From NCBI GenBank assembly GCA_964388785.1, contig CAYMBX010000007.1, positions 1 through 37,977 of the forward strand: a stretch of 37,977 bases of DNA. The letters are read 5' to 3'. Below the pieces are notes generated by a model. The model was not told the DNA's origin. It saw nothing but the letters and a program-made list of their open reading frames with translations, and searched no databases. The DNA comes from VGKU01 sp964388785. Lineage in GTDB: Bacteria; Patescibacteriota; Patescibacteriia; UBA9934; GWF2-40-263. The position numbers and the translations under genes are program-made. Positions 1 to 8,310 of this stretch are shown piece after piece (position 1 is the first letter of the stretch; every line of letters starts with the position of its first letter).

Positions 1-452
1 CGTCAGCTCGTGGTGTGAACTGTTCCCTTAAGTGGGGTAACGAGCGCAACCCTTATCATGTGTTATATGTGTCACATGAGACTGCCTTCGCAAGAAGGAG
101 GAAGGTGAGGATGACGTCAAATCAGCATGGCCCTTACGTCCAGGGCGACACGCGCGCTACAATGGTCGGTACAATGGGCAGCCAAGGCGCAAGCCGGAGC
201 CAATCCCTTAAAGCCGACCCCAGTTCAGATTGAGGTCTGCAACTCGACCTCATGAAGATGGAATCGCTAGTAACGGCCGATCAGCCACGCGGCCGTGAAT
301 ACGTTCTCGGGTCTTGTACTCACCGCCCGTCAAGTCAAGGGAGTCGGTAATGCCCGAACGTCGCCGTAGGGCGGCGGAAGGCAGGACTGATAACAGGGAC
401 TAAGTCGTAACAAGGCACCCGTAGCGGAAGCTGTGGGTGGATCACCTCCTTT
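1..452 (+). rRNA. rrs: 16S ribosomal RNA, 3' part (5' end outside the window)
   Basis: This is the last third of the small-subunit rRNA. It begins at the conserved CGTCAGCTCGTG block, contains CAACGAGCGCAACCC with its first base changed, the ACACGCGCGCTACAATG block, and ends with GGATCACCTCCTTTT, so the anti-Shine-Dalgarno core CCTCC is intact. At 25-36 the usual GGG-TTAAGT-CCC hairpin is flipped to CCC-TTAAGT-GGG, a compensated change that argues for a functional gene. The 3' end near 452 is estimated from the anti-SD tail. A terminator follows at 569-592 with no tRNA, 23S or 5S gene in between. Confidence 0.97.
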
Positions 453-568
453 TTAGGGATATCGCCGGCCTCAGGGTCGGACACTGATCCCAGGTCGAGA
501 TCAATCTCTGGGTTAACACCCTATTGATCGGACGAACATGACGTTGCAATCACACAGACAGAGAAGCC

Positions 569-592
569 AAAACCCGGTTTAGACCGGGTTTT
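569..592 (+). terminator. Intrinsic terminator after 16S rRNA
   Basis: A perfect 10-bp stem AAAACCCGGT / ACCGGGTTTT with loop TTAG, ending in a T run. It lies about 117 nt after the 16S 3' end and should stop the rRNA transcript before any other rRNA gene. Confidence 0.85.
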
Positions 593-652
593 GTGTTTCG
601 TGTGATTATGCTACTGTGTGGCCGTATGCGCGAACAGCACAAGAGAAAAGAA

Positions 653-994
653 ATGAGTGAGATAGTCGTTGCGCCTACGGAACAGTTCTTTGTCCAACAG
701 GCCCCATCGATCCGCGACGCTATTGAAGCACGCGATGCTGAAGAGCGTCCTAAACTGACCTTTACGTATCTCACCGGCCCAAGAGGCCAAGAGGTTCCGG
801 AGGATATTCGAGGAATCTGCTTGGGCGTTCGCCAAGCCAGCGAGCGTAACGAGGCGTCCTACTGGATCTTCCTGCAGACGGATACCGGTCATGTCCTGAT
901 CACCTACAATCCACTGGACGCCATCTTACAGCACCAACCATTTACGCTGGAACAGTGGACGCGTCTGTTGAAGCAAACCGACTTCCGCGAATAG
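653..994 (+). CDS. Hypothetical protein, about 113 residues
   Basis: I do not recognise this family. The frame is open from a GTG at 593, with ATGs at 626 and 653. I prefer 653 (MSEIVVAPTEQF) because a -10-like TATGCT sits at 608-613, which would put the transcript start near 620. No good SD precedes any of the three starts. The product is soluble, mildly acidic, with no membrane segment, signal peptide or visible catalytic motif. The middle (YWIFLQTDTGHVLITYNP) looks like beta strands of a small alpha/beta fold. It stands alone between the 16S terminator and its own terminator at 1005-1027. That it is a real gene is supported by its isolation between two terminators and by its balanced composition. 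Confidence 0.7.
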   Translation: MSEIVVAPTEQFFVQQAPSIRDAIEARDAEERPKLTFTYLTGPRGQEVPEDIRGICLGVRQASERNEASYWIFLQTDTGHVLITYNPLDAILQHQPFTLEQWTRLLKQTDFRE

Positions 995-1004
995 CCAATC
1001 TTAT

Positions 1005-1027
1005 GCGACAATTCTCGTCGCTTTTTT
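1005..1027 (+). terminator. Terminator after the hypothetical gene
   Basis: Stem GCGAC / GTCGC with a 7-nt loop, followed directly by TTTTTT, 10 nt after the stop codon. Confidence 0.75.
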
Positions 1028-1054
1028 GTATCCCTGAAAAACAAAAACAATCCC

Positions 1055-1083
1055 TTGCCAGACCCACAAGACTTTGCTATATT
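1055..1083 (+). promoter_or_regulatory. Promoter of the tRNA-Ile/tRNA-Phe unit
   Basis: -35 TTGCCA (1055-1060), 17-bp spacer, -10 TATATT (1078-1083). The same -10 and the same 17-bp spacing recur in front of tRNA-Pro (11735) and the secreted-protein gene (34334), so this appears to be the housekeeping promoter form here. Confidence 0.8.
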
Positions 1084-1106
1084 AAGCACGCAAAATAAAG
1101 AAATGC

Positions 1107-1180
1107 GGGCGTGCAGTGCCGACCTTTGGTCGGGGCTACACGCCTCACTCGGAAATGCACAAATCTTGATTTGCGCATTT
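1107..1180 (+). other. Structured leader of the tRNA-Ile transcript
   Basis: Two hairpins lie between the promoter and tRNA-Ile. In the first, GGGCGTG (1107-1113) pairs with CACGCC (1139-1144) around an inner stem CCGACC-TTT-GGTCGG (1119-1133). The second is a 28-nt hairpin at 1153-1180 with one mismatch. The outer strand GGGCGTG is identical to the first seven bases of tRNA-Ile (1190-1196), and CACGCC matches its 3' acceptor strand, so leader and tRNA could swap partners. The role is unknown; it may guide 5' processing or be a remnant of a tRNA copy. Confidence 0.5.
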
Positions 1181-1189
1181 CGCTCGTTC

Positions 1190-1266
1190 GGGCGTGTAGC
1201 TCAGGTGGTTAGAGCGTTACACTGATAATGTAAAGGTCGGAGGTTCGAGTCCTCCCACGCCCACCA
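1190..1266 (+). tRNA. tRNA-Ile (anticodon GAT)
   Basis: The 7-bp acceptor stem is GGGCGTG / CACGCCC. The anticodon loop CTGATAA gives GAT, the T arm contains GGTTCGAGTCC, and discriminator A is followed by an encoded CCA. Length 77 nt. It is the first gene of a two-tRNA unit, one base from tRNA-Phe. Confidence 0.96.
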
Positions 1267-1267
1267 G

Positions 1268-1341
<74 letters not shown>

Positions 1342-1342
<1 letters not shown>

Positions 1343-1400
1343 TCGAGCTGAGCTCGATTTTGATGCAAAAACCAACGCTAAGCGTTGGTTGGACATCGAG
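1342..1400 (+). repeat. Run of small inverted repeats after tRNA-Phe
   Basis: Three palindromic units follow the tRNA: ATCGAGCT-G-AGCTCGAT then TTTT (a weak terminator shape), AACCAACGCT / AGCGTTGGTT, and a second ATCGAG...CTCGAT pair ending near 1411. They probably serve 3' processing or termination of the tRNA transcript. Confidence 0.4.
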
Positions 1401-1438
1401 ATCAGCTCGATGACGAGACCCGCTCAGCGAATCCACAA

Positions 1439-1471
1439 AAAAACAGTCGTCTCTTTGAGACGACTGTTTTT
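1439..1471. terminator. Bidirectional terminator between the tRNA unit and the pilus operon
   Basis: Perfect 15-bp stem AAAAACAGTCGTCTC / GAGACGACTGTTTTT with a TTT loop. It has A/T runs on both sides, so it can stop the tRNA transcript from the left and the pilus operon, whose last stop codon is at 1481, from the right. Confidence 0.9.
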
Positions 1472-1480
1472 AATTTTCGT

Positions 1481-1993
1481 TTAACGCGCAGCACTGATTT
1501 CCGTTGTGTCTTCGCTTTCACATGCACGCACTCGGACGATCCCATCCGCGTCGCGCTCCAGCGTATAACCGGTCCCTTCCGTCGCTGCATCCCATGTAAC
1601 GGCTCCTGCCGGACTGATTGGCACGTCTTCGAGATATTGATCAACAAGACCGGAAAGGTCAACACAGTTGTTGTCGTCGGTTACAGCCGTGTCACAGCTA
1701 GCGTTGTTGTCATCGCAACCAACCACTGTTGCCCCGTCCATGATCATATATACTTCTCCGGCGGTCAGGGCGGCAACGGAGGCAAGATAGCTCCCGTCAT
1801 TATCCACCTGATGCAGCTTAATCGCGGAAAGAATTTCCTGCACGTCATTCTGCCGCACGGCATCACGCGCTTGGCGGAAACGCTGTGCCGGATCGAGAGC
1901 CACGAATACAACCGCGACGAGAATTCCCACGATCGCGATAACGACGAGGAGTTCAATAAGGGTAAACCCTCGTCGAAGAGATGTTTGATTCAT
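1481..1993 (-). CDS. Type IV pilin, major-pilin-like
   Basis: A 170-residue prepilin. The short basic leader MNQTSLRRG ends at the prepilin peptidase site before F, followed by the class III signature FTLIELLVVIAIVGILVAVV with Glu at +5. After the N-terminal helix (to about residue 45) comes a globular domain with two close Cys pairs (CDDNNASCD and a later Cys) suited to a disulfide-held loop. It is the last gene of the operon and overlaps pilM by 4 nt (ATGA), so translation is probably coupled. No SD precedes the ATG. It could be the major subunit or one more minor pilin; position and size favour major. The prepilin peptidase gene is not in the window. Confidence 0.9.
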   Translation of the reverse strand: MNQTSLRRGFTLIELLVVIAIVGILVAVVFVALDPAQRFRQARDAVRQNDVQEILSAIKLHQVDNDGSYLASVAALTAGEVYMIMDGATVVGCDDNNASCDTAVTDDNNCVDLSGLVDQYLEDVPISPAGAVTWDAATEGTGYTLERDADGIVRVRACESEDTTEISAAR

Positions 1994-2967
1994 AAAGAAG
2001 TGCTTATAAAATTATGTTGATGCTTGTAGTGAAATGGATGGACCGTACGTAATGCCGCCCCGATCGCTGCGCCGTAAATGTGGATGTCTTTCTTTTTGAG
2101 CCCTGAGATATGCACCACGTCGCCGACCTCATAAAAACGGTCGTTTTTCTTGAACCGATCATCCTCCGCCTCTACACCCGCAAAGAGAAAAACGCCGATT
2201 TCCATTTTTTTCTCTTTAAAATATAGCATGATCTCGTCAATCGTCCTATGGATAACATCCACAGCCTGCTGAGAGAGGCTTGCCTGCCCTTTTTGAAGAC
2301 TCCCAAACTCATATGAAAGCGTCCGAGAAAAAAGATTGGACCCGTCGGGGTGGTAAACGGAAATGGTCGTCCACGCATGTCCGACATCAATAAGCGTAAT
2401 GAGCGTTTGTGGATCATTGATCTGAAGACTGGATTTCCCGTAACGCTGGAAGAGACGCAAAAGAGCCTTGCTGTTCGCCTCCATCGCAACGAGCTGACAC
2501 TGTTTCGGGTCGCAAACGCTTCGAAGACCGTCCGCGACCCTACGTTCAATTGCATACACCGTGGTTCGCACTTCCGAACCCGTTCGTTTCCCCTGTGCAA
2601 CCGCAACCAGCGCTTCATCAAATGGAATCGGGATCTCAAGCTGTGCGCGATCCTTGGCCTCAATCCCCGCTTCCTCCCTGGGTCTCTGGGAAGAGAGCAA
2701 CAAGCTGCTTGCAAACACACGCGATTCCGGAATGAGAAGCGTTGTTCGGTTCACACCAACACGCATGCCTTCTTTTTTGAGACGGTCGTCAATCATCTTT
2801 TTCACTTCCTCAGGCTTCATAACCTTCTCATCGACGACAAGCCCTTCCGGGAGCTTAATTTCAATCAGATTGCGCACGCGACCAAAAAAAGAAACGCGCG
2901 CAATCCGCACGTGATGATTGGAGATATCGATTCCAAGTCCGTAAAGATAGCTTGTGAGTGGTGACAT
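1990..2967 (-). CDS. pilM: PilM-like actin-fold assembly protein
   Basis: 325 residues. The N-terminal GLGIDISNHHVRIARV is the phosphate-1 strand of the actin/FtsA-like fold used by PilM. The pattern LITLIDVGHAWTTISVY near residue 190 fits the phosphate-2 strand. PilM is a cytoplasmic ATP-binding protein that in other bacteria binds PilN and links the inner-membrane platform to the ATPases. Here there is no pilN, pilO or pilQ next to it, which fits an organism without a classical outer membrane. It starts 3 nt after the preceding pseudopilin and overlaps the pilin by 4 nt. It has no SD. Confidence 0.82.
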   Translation of the reverse strand: MSPLTSYLYGLGIDISNHHVRIARVSFFGRVRNLIEIKLPEGLVVDEKVMKPEEVKKMIDDRLKKEGMRVGVNRTTLLIPESRVFASSLLLSSQRPREEAGIEAKDRAQLEIPIPFDEALVAVAQGKRTGSEVRTTVYAIERRVADGLRSVCDPKQCQLVAMEANSKALLRLFQRYGKSSLQINDPQTLITLIDVGHAWTTISVYHPDGSNLFSRTLSYEFGSLQKGQASLSQQAVDVIHRTIDEIMLYFKEKKMEIGVFLFAGVEAEDDRFKKNDRFYEVGDVVHISGLKKKDIHIYGAAIGAALRTVHPFHYKHQHNFISTSL

Positions 2968-2970
2968 ACT

Positions 2971-3402
2971 TTATTCGATCTCTTTCACTGAAACCAGATC
3001 CACAACACCTCCCGAAACAAAGACAGACGCTTGAATATTGCGCACATATCCGTCCCCCTGAGCCTCCACATCAATCGTGCAGGCCCCACAAGGGGTTCCC
3101 GTGACAGCAATCGTACAGGTGGCATCTCCCACGACAAGACTTCCTCCCGCATACGAGCTGTCCCGACGCAACCGGACCATGGCTTCCTCCACGCAACTTT
3201 CCGCTGAAAGAATCATATCAGATGACGCTTGTTGGGAAAAACCGATACTAAGATTGTCCACACCGATGAGTGCCGTGGTGCTCACCACAATAAGAGAAAC
3301 GGCGAGAATGATCAAAAAAACAGTCAGTGCGGCCGCGCCCTGCTGATTCTGTTTCAGTTCAATCCAATGGGATACGAAGCGTGGTTTGAAATTCCTGATC
3401 AT
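2971..3402 (-). CDS. Minor pilus protein, PilX-like N-terminus
   Basis: 143 residues from the ATG at 3402. The frame is open further upstream to 3480, but that part lies inside the previous gene, so I take the inner Met (MIRNFKPRFV). The sequence QQGAAALTVFLIILAVSLIVVSTTALIG is a single membrane helix after a GxA-type start, like PilX or GspK pseudopilins that lack the canonical +5 Glu. After it come an amphipathic helix and a small domain with several Cys (CTIAVTGTPCGACTIDV). It overlaps the upstream pseudopilin by 44 nt. The exact start is uncertain. Confidence 0.7.
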   Translation of the reverse strand: MIRNFKPRFVSHWIELKQNQQGAAALTVFLIILAVSLIVVSTTALIGVDNLSIGFSQQASSDMILSAESCVEEAMVRLRRDSSYAGGSLVVGDATCTIAVTGTPCGACTIDVEAQGDGYVRNIQASVFVSGGVVDLVSVKEIE

Positions 3403-3880
3403 AGATAAACGCGCTCGATGTGGTATCGACCGATGTTTCGAGTGTGAACCGAACTTGTACCACCCCGACATCATCGACACCGGTTAAATTGGTAAAAAGG
3501 AGATTTGTGACACGCACCGAGTCGGGTGTCAGTACTTCCGCCGGCGCCCCCGCTTCAGAAATTTGAAATGCGCCGTCGTCTTGCGAAAGCGAAAAGTCCG
3601 TTGGAGAACGTGCCGCGTCAACCATCTGAAGGGAAAGCACACCTGGATCGCTTCCAAACGTGCTTTGGGCCGTGCGCAACGAAGAGGCGTGTCGCACCGC
3701 TTCGGAAAGACGCTGTTCAATCAATTGGGCGCTTGCGAGTACCTCGGAAATTGCGCGCGTTTTTGCACGGGCATTCAAAAGCTGCAACAAGAAAAGCGCA
3801 ATGGTCGTTAAAACCACCGCCATGATAAACAGATACAAAATCACTTCGATCAATGAAAATCCGTGAGTGGATTTTTTCAT
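3359..3880 (-). CDS. Minor pseudopilin, PilW/GspJ-like
   Basis: 173 residues. The leader MKKSTHG is followed by FSLIEVILYLFIMAVVLTTI, with a prepilin cleavage site and Glu at +5. The long amphipathic helix (LNARAKTRAISEVLASAQLIEQRLSEAVRHAS) and the beta-rich C-terminus with a FIYDQEFQTTLRIPLD end fit GspJ/PilW-like proteins, which form the pilus tip complex. It starts 1 nt after the giant propeller pilin and overlaps the next gene. No SD. Confidence 0.8.
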   Translation of the reverse strand: MKKSTHGFSLIEVILYLFIMAVVLTTIALFLLQLLNARAKTRAISEVLASAQLIEQRLSEAVRHASSLRTAQSTFGSDPGVLSLQMVDAARSPTDFSLSQDDGAFQISEAGAPAEVLTPDSVRVTNLLFTNLTGVDDVGVVQVRFTLETSVDTTSSAFIYDQEFQTTLRIPLD

Positions 3881-3881
3881 A

Positions 3882-6743
3882 TCATTGAGAATAACGAACC
3901 GTCACATCTTCAAGCACGGGGGTAGAACTCCCGTCGCCGCTCAATAACGCTTTCCATTGAAACCAGCGCGTACCGGTTGCGTTTGGATGTTCCGTGATTC
4001 CCTGCCCCCAAATCGTAAACACGCTTCCGGGTGTTCCGTCGGGCCCGACCCATGTTGCTTGATCCAAGCTCGCCTGCGTGTCAGCTGTCCGAATCTTAAA
4101 CACAACGGATCCGCTTCCGGAGCTCGTCCATTCAAGAGAATCCCAAGACACTTCCGATCCGGCGTCAAAGGGTTGGGAGGTGAAGTTGCCTTCGCGGACA
4201 ACATCCGTCGGCGCCGCGCCCTGGCCGATAATTTTTAGCTCACCGGCATTATCTTCCGTAGCAACGAATGCGTACACGCCATTGAAAAATATCCCCTCCC
4301 CTTCATATCCCAACGCAAAAGTCGCATCGAGTGCAGGGAGTGCGGGATTAGTGACATTGAATCGCTGATATTCTTTCTGCCATGTATCCGTGGCAACATG
4401 CACAAACGTTTCGTCTTCCCATGCGACCCCGGAGACTTCCTCTTCGGTATCTACACTTCCAAGCAGCTGGGGTGAAGTGGGAGTGGAAATGTCGACAATG
4501 GCAAGCTCATCAATACTCCCGCCATCCGCACGTCCAATTGCCAGCATTGTTCCGTTGAGTGCGATTGCTTGTGCGTCTTCGTTACCCGCAAGATCCAGAC
4601 TCGCAACGGGAAGAGGAGATGCGGGATTCGATGCATCGATCACCGTCAACTCCTGCGAATCGTGTTCTGTTGCCGCATAGACATAAGTTCCGTTCGCCAC
4701 CATGCGTTCAATATTTTTGCTAAATTGCATGGATCCAACCAAACTCGGGGCGGAAGGGATTGCCAAGCTGAGCACATAAAATTCCGGATCGGACCCGTCC
4801 TCTCTTCCCAAATAGAGCGTCGTTCCCTCGCGTGCTAGTGAAAGTCCGTCCGCACTGCCGGCGGCATTAAACGTTCCCACAATTTGTGGAGATGTTTTTG
4901 TCGATACATCAATGACCGTCACCTCTTTCGCATTATCTTTGGTCGCCACGTAAATATAATTTCCGTACACCAACAGATCGTTCACGTCAGAATTTGAATC
5001 CAAGGAACCCAGATATGTCGGGCTTGAAGGAGTGGAGATGTCATAAATAAACACATCATGGTTTGATCCGTTATTCTCCGTTGCCATATACGCGTAGTTC
5101 CCCTCAACCCACACGGTGGATTCATCATGATTTCCGGAAAGATTCGCCGAACTCACCAGCTGTGCATCATCCCATCCGCCCGGCGAGACGCGAAACACTT
5201 CGATATCACTCCCACTCGTTGTGGTCCCCACATATCCATGGCTACCGAACACATCCGTGGACTCCGCTTGCGTTCCGCCGTACAGATCGCCACTGTGTGT
5301 CTCCAAAAACGTCGGGATGTCGACAATAAAAAAGTTTTTCGTATCGTAGCGCGTCGCCGCCACAAGATAATCGCCATTCGTATCAATTTTGACATCGTTC
5401 ACACTATCGCCGACCTCCAATTCTGCGCTTAACACCATATTGGCCGGATCGGTCACATTGATCTTATACAATTCCCCTCCTGAGCTGTTGTTCCCTTTCC
5501 CCACATATACGTATGAATCGAACCAATCGATTCCGTCCGTGTTTGCCGTCCCGGAAAGATCGATCGTATCGATCACAGAAAAAGTTGATTGACTGACTGC
5601 CGTCACTTCATTTGTGTCATCATAACCGCTTGCAAATGCATACGATCCGTTGTAAGCAACGTCGTCAAGGAGATACTCCGTGTCCGCACCGCCCAAATAA
5701 ACCGGGCCGGATGGATCGCTCACATCATAAAAAACAATCTCTTCTTCATCCGTGTCATACCCTCGAACCACCACCAGTGTCGTTCCTTGAATATCAACGC
5801 CATTTGCGGAAGAGCTCCTGGGTAAATTGATCGTCCCGACGGTCGAAAGGGTCGGTATCGAAAGGATCAGGACTTCCGCGCCCGGTCCGCTCTCATGAGC
5901 GACAAGATAAACATAGCCGTTTCGAACCGCAAAATCGTTACAGGACGCGCACTCATATGCGGCAATCACGGTCGGTTGATTTTCGGAAACATCGCTCATG
6001 TCGAGGATATGAAACTCTTCGCCCGTATCGGTATCACCCAAAACAAATACGAGATCGGAATCAGGATCAGCATATATCGCCTTGCGATCGCCACCGCCGA
6101 TCAATCCAAAACGATAAAGGGATTCCACGTTTTCCCAATCACTGTTGTGAGCACGCAGAGTGACTTCTCCGTTCGCGTTCGTGGTCATCGTCGTGCTGTT
6201 TTCAAAACCAGCTTCAAAATCCGCGGTTAATGTTTGAACCCACGACTGCTGATTGACGTTTGTCACAAAAAAAACCGCGTCGATATTTTTCGTCAGTCCG
6301 GCAGGCACTTCCCATGTCACATTGATCGTAATACGTTTCGTTGCTGCGTCTAAAATGCCGGTTTCCGCAATATCCCCCGTGAGTGAACCCGTCCGATACA
6401 CGTCTTCCACGGTGATCGTGCGCGTAAACCGTCCGCCATCTAGCGAATCGGACGTGCCTGCAAACACATAATATCCGCTGTTTGTGCTCAGACCATGCGT
6501 CCCATTGGTTAACTCCGACCAATCGCGATTCCGGATGGATCTCACTGCCTCGATGCCTTCTTGGATATATCCGGATGCAAGCGTAAACTCAACACCACGA
6601 CTGGAAACAAGCATGGAAGAAAGAAGGGTTGAGAGTAGTCCGGTTCCAAGCACGGCAAACAAAAACATGACGAGAATGACTTCAATCAAAGATTGTCCGC
6701 GACGATTGAGCATCATACGTTTATTGAATAGTCGTCTACTCAT
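3882..6743 (-). CDS. Giant minor pilin with a beta-propeller (LVIVD-type repeat) domain
   Basis: 953 residues, against 150-250 for usual minor pilins. The N-terminus has a prepilin motif, RRG before QSLIEVILVMFLFAVLG, with Glu at +5 but Gln in place of the usual Phe/Met at +1. A PilV-like region runs to about residue 200. From about 210 to 830 there are roughly a dozen repeats of about 45-50 residues carrying phrases such as VYVATKDNAKEVTVIDVS, typical of LVIVD/beta-propeller repeats. The C-terminus (about 845-953, SQPFDAGSEVSWDSLEWTS...) looks like a beta-sandwich. The protein should sit in the pilus, probably at the tip, exposing a large propeller that could bind a host surface or ligand. 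It lies mid-operon between GspH-like and PilW-like genes, so it is part of the machine. No SD. Start could also be the internal Mets at residues 10-11. Confidence 0.85.
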   Translation of the reverse strand: MSRRLFNKRMMLNRRGQSLIEVILVMFLFAVLGTGLLSTLLSSMLVSSRGVEFTLASGYIQEGIEAVRSIRNRDWSELTNGTHGLSTNSGYYVFAGTSDSLDGGRFTRTITVEDVYRTGSLTGDIAETGILDAATKRITINVTWEVPAGLTKNIDAVFFVTNVNQQSWVQTLTADFEAGFENSTTMTTNANGEVTLRAHNSDWENVESLYRFGLIGGGDRKAIYADPDSDLVFVLGDTDTGEEFHILDMSDVSENQPTVIAAYECASCNDFAVRNGYVYLVAHESGPGAEVLILSIPTLSTVGTINLPRSSSANGVDIQGTTLVVVRGYDTDEEEIVFYDVSDPSGPVYLGGADTEYLLDDVAYNGSYAFASGYDDTNEVTAVSQSTFSVIDTIDLSGTANTDGIDWFDSYVYVGKGNNSSGGELYKINVTDPANMVLSAELEVGDSVNDVKIDTNGDYLVAATRYDTKNFFIVDIPTFLETHSGDLYGGTQAESTDVFGSHGYVGTTTSGSDIEVFRVSPGGWDDAQLVSSANLSGNHDESTVWVEGNYAYMATENNGSNHDVFIYDISTPSSPTYLGSLDSNSDVNDLLVYGNYIYVATKDNAKEVTVIDVSTKTSPQIVGTFNAAGSADGLSLAREGTTLYLGREDGSDPEFYVLSLAIPSAPSLVGSMQFSKNIERMVANGTYVYAATEHDSQELTVIDASNPASPLPVASLDLAGNEDAQAIALNGTMLAIGRADGGSIDELAIVDISTPTSPQLLGSVDTEEEVSGVAWEDETFVHVATDTWQKEYQRFNVTNPALPALDATFALGYEGEGIFFNGVYAFVATEDNAGELKIIGQGAAPTDVVREGNFTSQPFDAGSEVSWDSLEWTSSGSGSVVFKIRTADTQASLDQATWVGPDGTPGSVFTIWGQGITEHPNATGTRWFQWKALLSGDGSSTPVLEDVTVRYSQ

Positions 6744-6779
6744 CTTGGGTGGACGGCACGACTCTGTCAGAATAGAAGA

Positions 6780-7220
6780 CTACTTTTGTACAACCCCGTT
6801 TGCATTAATTGAAATCACGACCGATTCGCCGGTTGCATTGGACGTCAGGGTGATCGTGCCCGGCTGGGGGATCGTTCCCAACAAAGAACTGAAAACGATT
6901 TCTTCCATGCCGCTGGCAGTAATTCCTGATGGAAACACGTGTGTCCGGTCAAACGCCTCATCACGCGTGGCGTAACTTGGACCGGCAAACAGAATCAGTT
7001 CGTTTGCCGTACGGTAAACTCCCCATCGCGAATCCTCTTTCCGCGCAAGCGTGAGCGCTTGCGCCTCCCGAATCGCTTGCATCACCACACCAGCTTCAGC
7101 ATTCAACTGACTCTTTGGATAGGTGTTTGAGGCGATCGTGCCGATCACGCCCAAAAGACTCAGCGAGATTGCGAGCACGATCAGCAGTTCGACCAGCGTG
7201 AATCCCGCGCGTATGCGCAT
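6780..7220 (-). CDS. Minor pseudopilin, GspH/FimT-like
   Basis: 146 residues. The leader MRIRAG is cleaved before FTLVELLIVLAISLSLLGVIG (Glu at +5). The phrase VVMQAIREAQALTLARKEDSRWGVY is the helix and first strand typical of GspH/FimT proteins, followed by a beta-rich domain. It starts one base after pilC ends, and a 36-nt gap separates it from the propeller pilin. No SD. Confidence 0.85.
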   Translation of the reverse strand: MRIRAGFTLVELLIVLAISLSLLGVIGTIASNTYPKSQLNAEAGVVMQAIREAQALTLARKEDSRWGVYRTANELILFAGPSYATRDEAFDRTHVFPSGITASGMEEIVFSSLLGTIPQPGTITLTSNATGESVVISINANGVVQK

Positions 7221-7221
7221 A

Positions 7222-8307
7222 TCAAAACGTAATGCCTTCTGTCACGGAATAAATCGGGGTAAAAATAGACAGAGCAATGAACGCAACTCCTAGACCGATC
7301 CCAATAAGCAAAAGCGGCTCGATAATCGTTGAGATGCTTTTGGCTTTAATCGAAACTTTCTGTTCGTAAAAACGGGCGAGATAAAGTAACGAATCGGAAA
7401 GCCCGCCGGAGCGCTCTCCGACGGCAACCATGCGCTGAACCATCTTTGGGTACAATCTGGGAAATTTATCGATAATGTCCGAAAAGCTTTCACCCGATTC
7501 AATTTCCTTATGCATCCGCACCACCGATTTTCGATAGACGTAATTGGGCATCGCGTCCGAAATGATGCCAAGCGCTTCTTGAATGGGAATGCCGCTTTGC
7601 AGCATCGTACCGATCGCTCGGCAAAACCGCGCGCGATTAAGTTCATGCACAAATGATTTGAGTCCGGGAATCACAAGAACGAGCCGATGAACGAGCGGCT
7701 GCATAAATCGGCGGCGCAAGGTGTACACAACAAGAATCAATCCGAGAATCACGCTCGGGGTGACAATCGCACCGTGCTTTTGGAACAAGTCCGCTGTGTA
7801 AATGAGCAGACGGGTACTCCACGGGAGTTCAACGTCCAAAGACCTGAAAATGGCTGTCATTTGGGGAAGGACAAACGTCGCGAGCGCGAGTCCGAGTAAA
7901 ATCGTCGCGATAATGACAATGGACGGATAGAGCATAGCGCCTTGAATATTGCGACGAACTTCAAGATCACGCTCCATTTGCTCCGCCACATGCGTCAAGT
8001 TTTCGGAAAGCGTACCGGAGGCCTCTCCCACCCGCACCGAACTGATAAAAATCGGGCCAAACGTTTTGTATTCTTTTTCAAGTGCATCTCCAAGCATACC
8101 ACCACCTTGCACTTCATCATTCACTTGCGAGAGCACTTGTTTCAATTTTCCCGTAGACTGTTCCACAAGGACATCCAGAGATTCAGGAACCGTCAGCCCA
8201 GCCTTGAGCATCACGGAAAGATTTTGCGTCATCGTAACAATATCAACCACGCTCACCGGAAACAGCGAGAGCTCACGTTTGTACCAAGGAAGTTTTTGCT
8301 CGGGCAT
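7222..8307 (-). CDS. pilC: Type IV pilus inner-membrane platform protein PilC
   Basis: 361 residues with the two-fold GspF repeat: the first cytoplasmic domain starts at about residue 20 (VVDIVTMTQNLSVMLKAGLTVPESLDVL), the second near residue 220 (NRARFCRAIGTMLQSGIPIQEALGII). Membrane helices are at about 125-150, 175-195 and the C-terminus (LLIGIGLGVAFIALSIFTPI). This protein connects the ATPases to the growing pilus. It starts 3 nt after pilT and is followed 1 nt later by the GspH-like gene. It is shorter at the N-terminus than proteobacterial PilC (about 400 residues). No SD. Confidence 0.93.
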   Translation of the reverse strand: MPEQKLPWYKRELSLFPVSVVDIVTMTQNLSVMLKAGLTVPESLDVLVEQSTGKLKQVLSQVNDEVQGGGMLGDALEKEYKTFGPIFISSVRVGEASGTLSENLTHVAEQMERDLEVRRNIQGAMLYPSIVIIATILLGLALATFVLPQMTAIFRSLDVELPWSTRLLIYTADLFQKHGAIVTPSVILGLILVVYTLRRRFMQPLVHRLVLVIPGLKSFVHELNRARFCRAIGTMLQSGIPIQEALGIISDAMPNYVYRKSVVRMHKEIESGESFSDIIDKFPRLYPKMVQRMVAVGERSGGLSDSLLYLARFYEQKVSIKAKSISTIIEPLLLIGIGLGVAFIALSIFTPIYSVTEGITF

Positions 8308-8310
8308 AGC

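Noticed and set aside
453..652. Possible 16S-23S spacer tRNA or start of 23S
   Set aside because: No cloverleaf or conserved 23S 5' sequence is present, and a terminator lies at 569-592.
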